From Ramlibacter ginsenosidimutans (GTDB lineage: Bacteria > Pseudomonadota > Gammaproteobacteria > Burkholderiales > Burkholderiaceae_C), in NCBI RefSeq assembly GCF_016654015.1, contig NZ_JAEPWM010000008.1:186001-250000 (forward strand): a stretch of 64,000 nucleotides of DNA, given 5' to 3'. Shown here piece after piece: positions 63,515 to 64,000 of the stretch. The position numbers and the translations under genes are program-made. Numbering within the stretch: the first letter of the stretch is position 1; the number at the start of each line of letters is the position of its first letter. The notes under the pieces were generated by a model. It saw only the letters and a list, made by a program, of their open reading frames with translations. It was not told the origin of the DNA and searched no databases.

Positions 63515-64000
63515 CTACTTTGGCGTGCGGATCGCCGACTTCGGCCGGAACGCCTTGCACACTGCGTCGTCGGTCTCGAGGTAGGGACCGCCGATCAGGT
63601 CGATGCAGTACGGCACCGCGGCGAAGATGCCTGCGACCACCTGCTTGCCGTCTTCCTTCAGTCCCTCCAGCGTTTCCTGGATCGACTTCGGCTGCCCGGG
63701 CAGGTTGATCACCAGGCTCTTGCCGCGGATCACCGCCACCTGCCGCGAGAGGATGGCCGTCGGCACGAAGCGCAGGCTGATCTGCCGCATCTGCTCGCCG
63801 AAGCCGGGCATTTCCTTGTCGGCGATCGCCAGCGTCGCTTCGGGCGTGACGTCGCGCGGCGCCGGACCGGTGCCGCCGGTGGTGAGCACGAGCGCGCAGC
63901 CGGCGTCCACCAGTTCGACCAGCGTGGCGCTGATGCGGTCCTTCTCGTCCGGGATCAGCCGCTCCTGGAACGTGACGGGGTTGCGCAGCGCCTTCGAGAG
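63515..64000 (-). CDS. mog: Molybdopterin adenylyltransferase (MogA type), partial
   Basis: These are the C-terminal 161 codons of a MoCF-domain protein that adenylates molybdopterin before molybdenum insertion. CALVLTTGGTGPAPRDVTPEAT is the active-site signature, and NLPGQPKSIQETLEG and FAAVPYCIDLIGG complete the domain. The N-terminus lies beyond the right edge. The DVTPEAT variant and the LPDEK-type sequence before it are typical of the MogA branch rather than MoeA. Confidence 0.92.
   Translation of the reverse strand, partial: LSKALRNPVTFQERLIPDEKDRISATLVELVDAGCALVLTTGGTGPAPRDVTPEATLAIADKEMPGFGEQMRQISLRFVPTAILSRQVAVIRGKSLVINLPGQPKSIQETLEGLKEDGKQVVAGIFAAVPYCIDLIGGPYLETDDAVCKAFRPKSAIRTPK

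Overview
The window is visibly GC-rich, tightly packed chromosomal DNA from a betaproteobacterium, most likely a member of the Comamonadaceae (Ramlibacter/Variovorax-like). The evidence is the gene content: the PA2778/PA2779 pair, DUF4148 and YidB-type small proteins, E. coli-type GshA, single-domain GlnS, an Anbu protease, UppP, TrmJ and CysE, with strong GC3 bias and frequent GTG/TTG starts. I saw no tRNA, rRNA, CRISPR array, prophage or transposase gene. The taxonomic placement is inferred from family content only.

Layout. 0-10 kb holds small secreted, redox and cell-wall genes: a partial cytochrome c, a ferredoxin, a DUF808 protein, an L,D-transpeptidase, a NUDIX hydrolase, a serine hydrolase, the PA2779-PA2778 operon, HPF and a carboxylesterase. 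An intergenic block of nested inverted repeats lies at 8.3-8.9 kb. 10-24 kb holds YidB, an HpaB/AbfD-type flavoprotein, gshA, an infA paralogue with a TTG start, a 1070-residue hybrid histidine kinase, an SDR, a 7TMR-DISM kinase with its NarL-type regulator, and a LysR regulator. 24-34 kb holds a LigD lacking its phosphoesterase domain, several unknown membrane and secreted proteins, and a three-PAS kinase. 34-43 kb holds a class V aminotransferase, a thiamine-binding protein, an acyl-CoA ligase, a nucleotidyltransferase with a broken HEPN partner, a DUF938 methyltransferase, a PAQR protein and glnS. 44-48.5 kb is a seven-gene minus-strand operon ending in a LytS/LytTR pair. 49-64 kb holds uppP, two alpha/beta hydrolases, mutS overlapping an Anbu protease gene, an HPP-CBS protein, ppk2-sulP, suhB-mscS, trmJ, cysE and a partial mog.

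How the genes work together. Four sensor kinases lie within about 31 kb (14.8-45.9 kb), so the region is rich in signalling. Several operons are coupled by 4-base stop/start overlaps: response regulator and DISM kinase, LytS and LytTR, mutS and anbu, suhB and mscS. Housekeeping functions are scattered singly: translation (infA, glnS, hpf, trmJ), glutathione and cysteine (gshA, cysE), cell-wall lipid recycling (uppP), DNA repair (mutS, ligD) and polyphosphate (ppk2).

Most notable are structures that the genes do not explain: a palindromic repeat family with core GTAGGCTGG at four sites, two copies of a GGACGCAGA-rich inverted repeat, tandem operator-like palindromes 21 bp apart before the nucleotidyltransferase, and a candidate C-rich small RNA after the LytTR gene.
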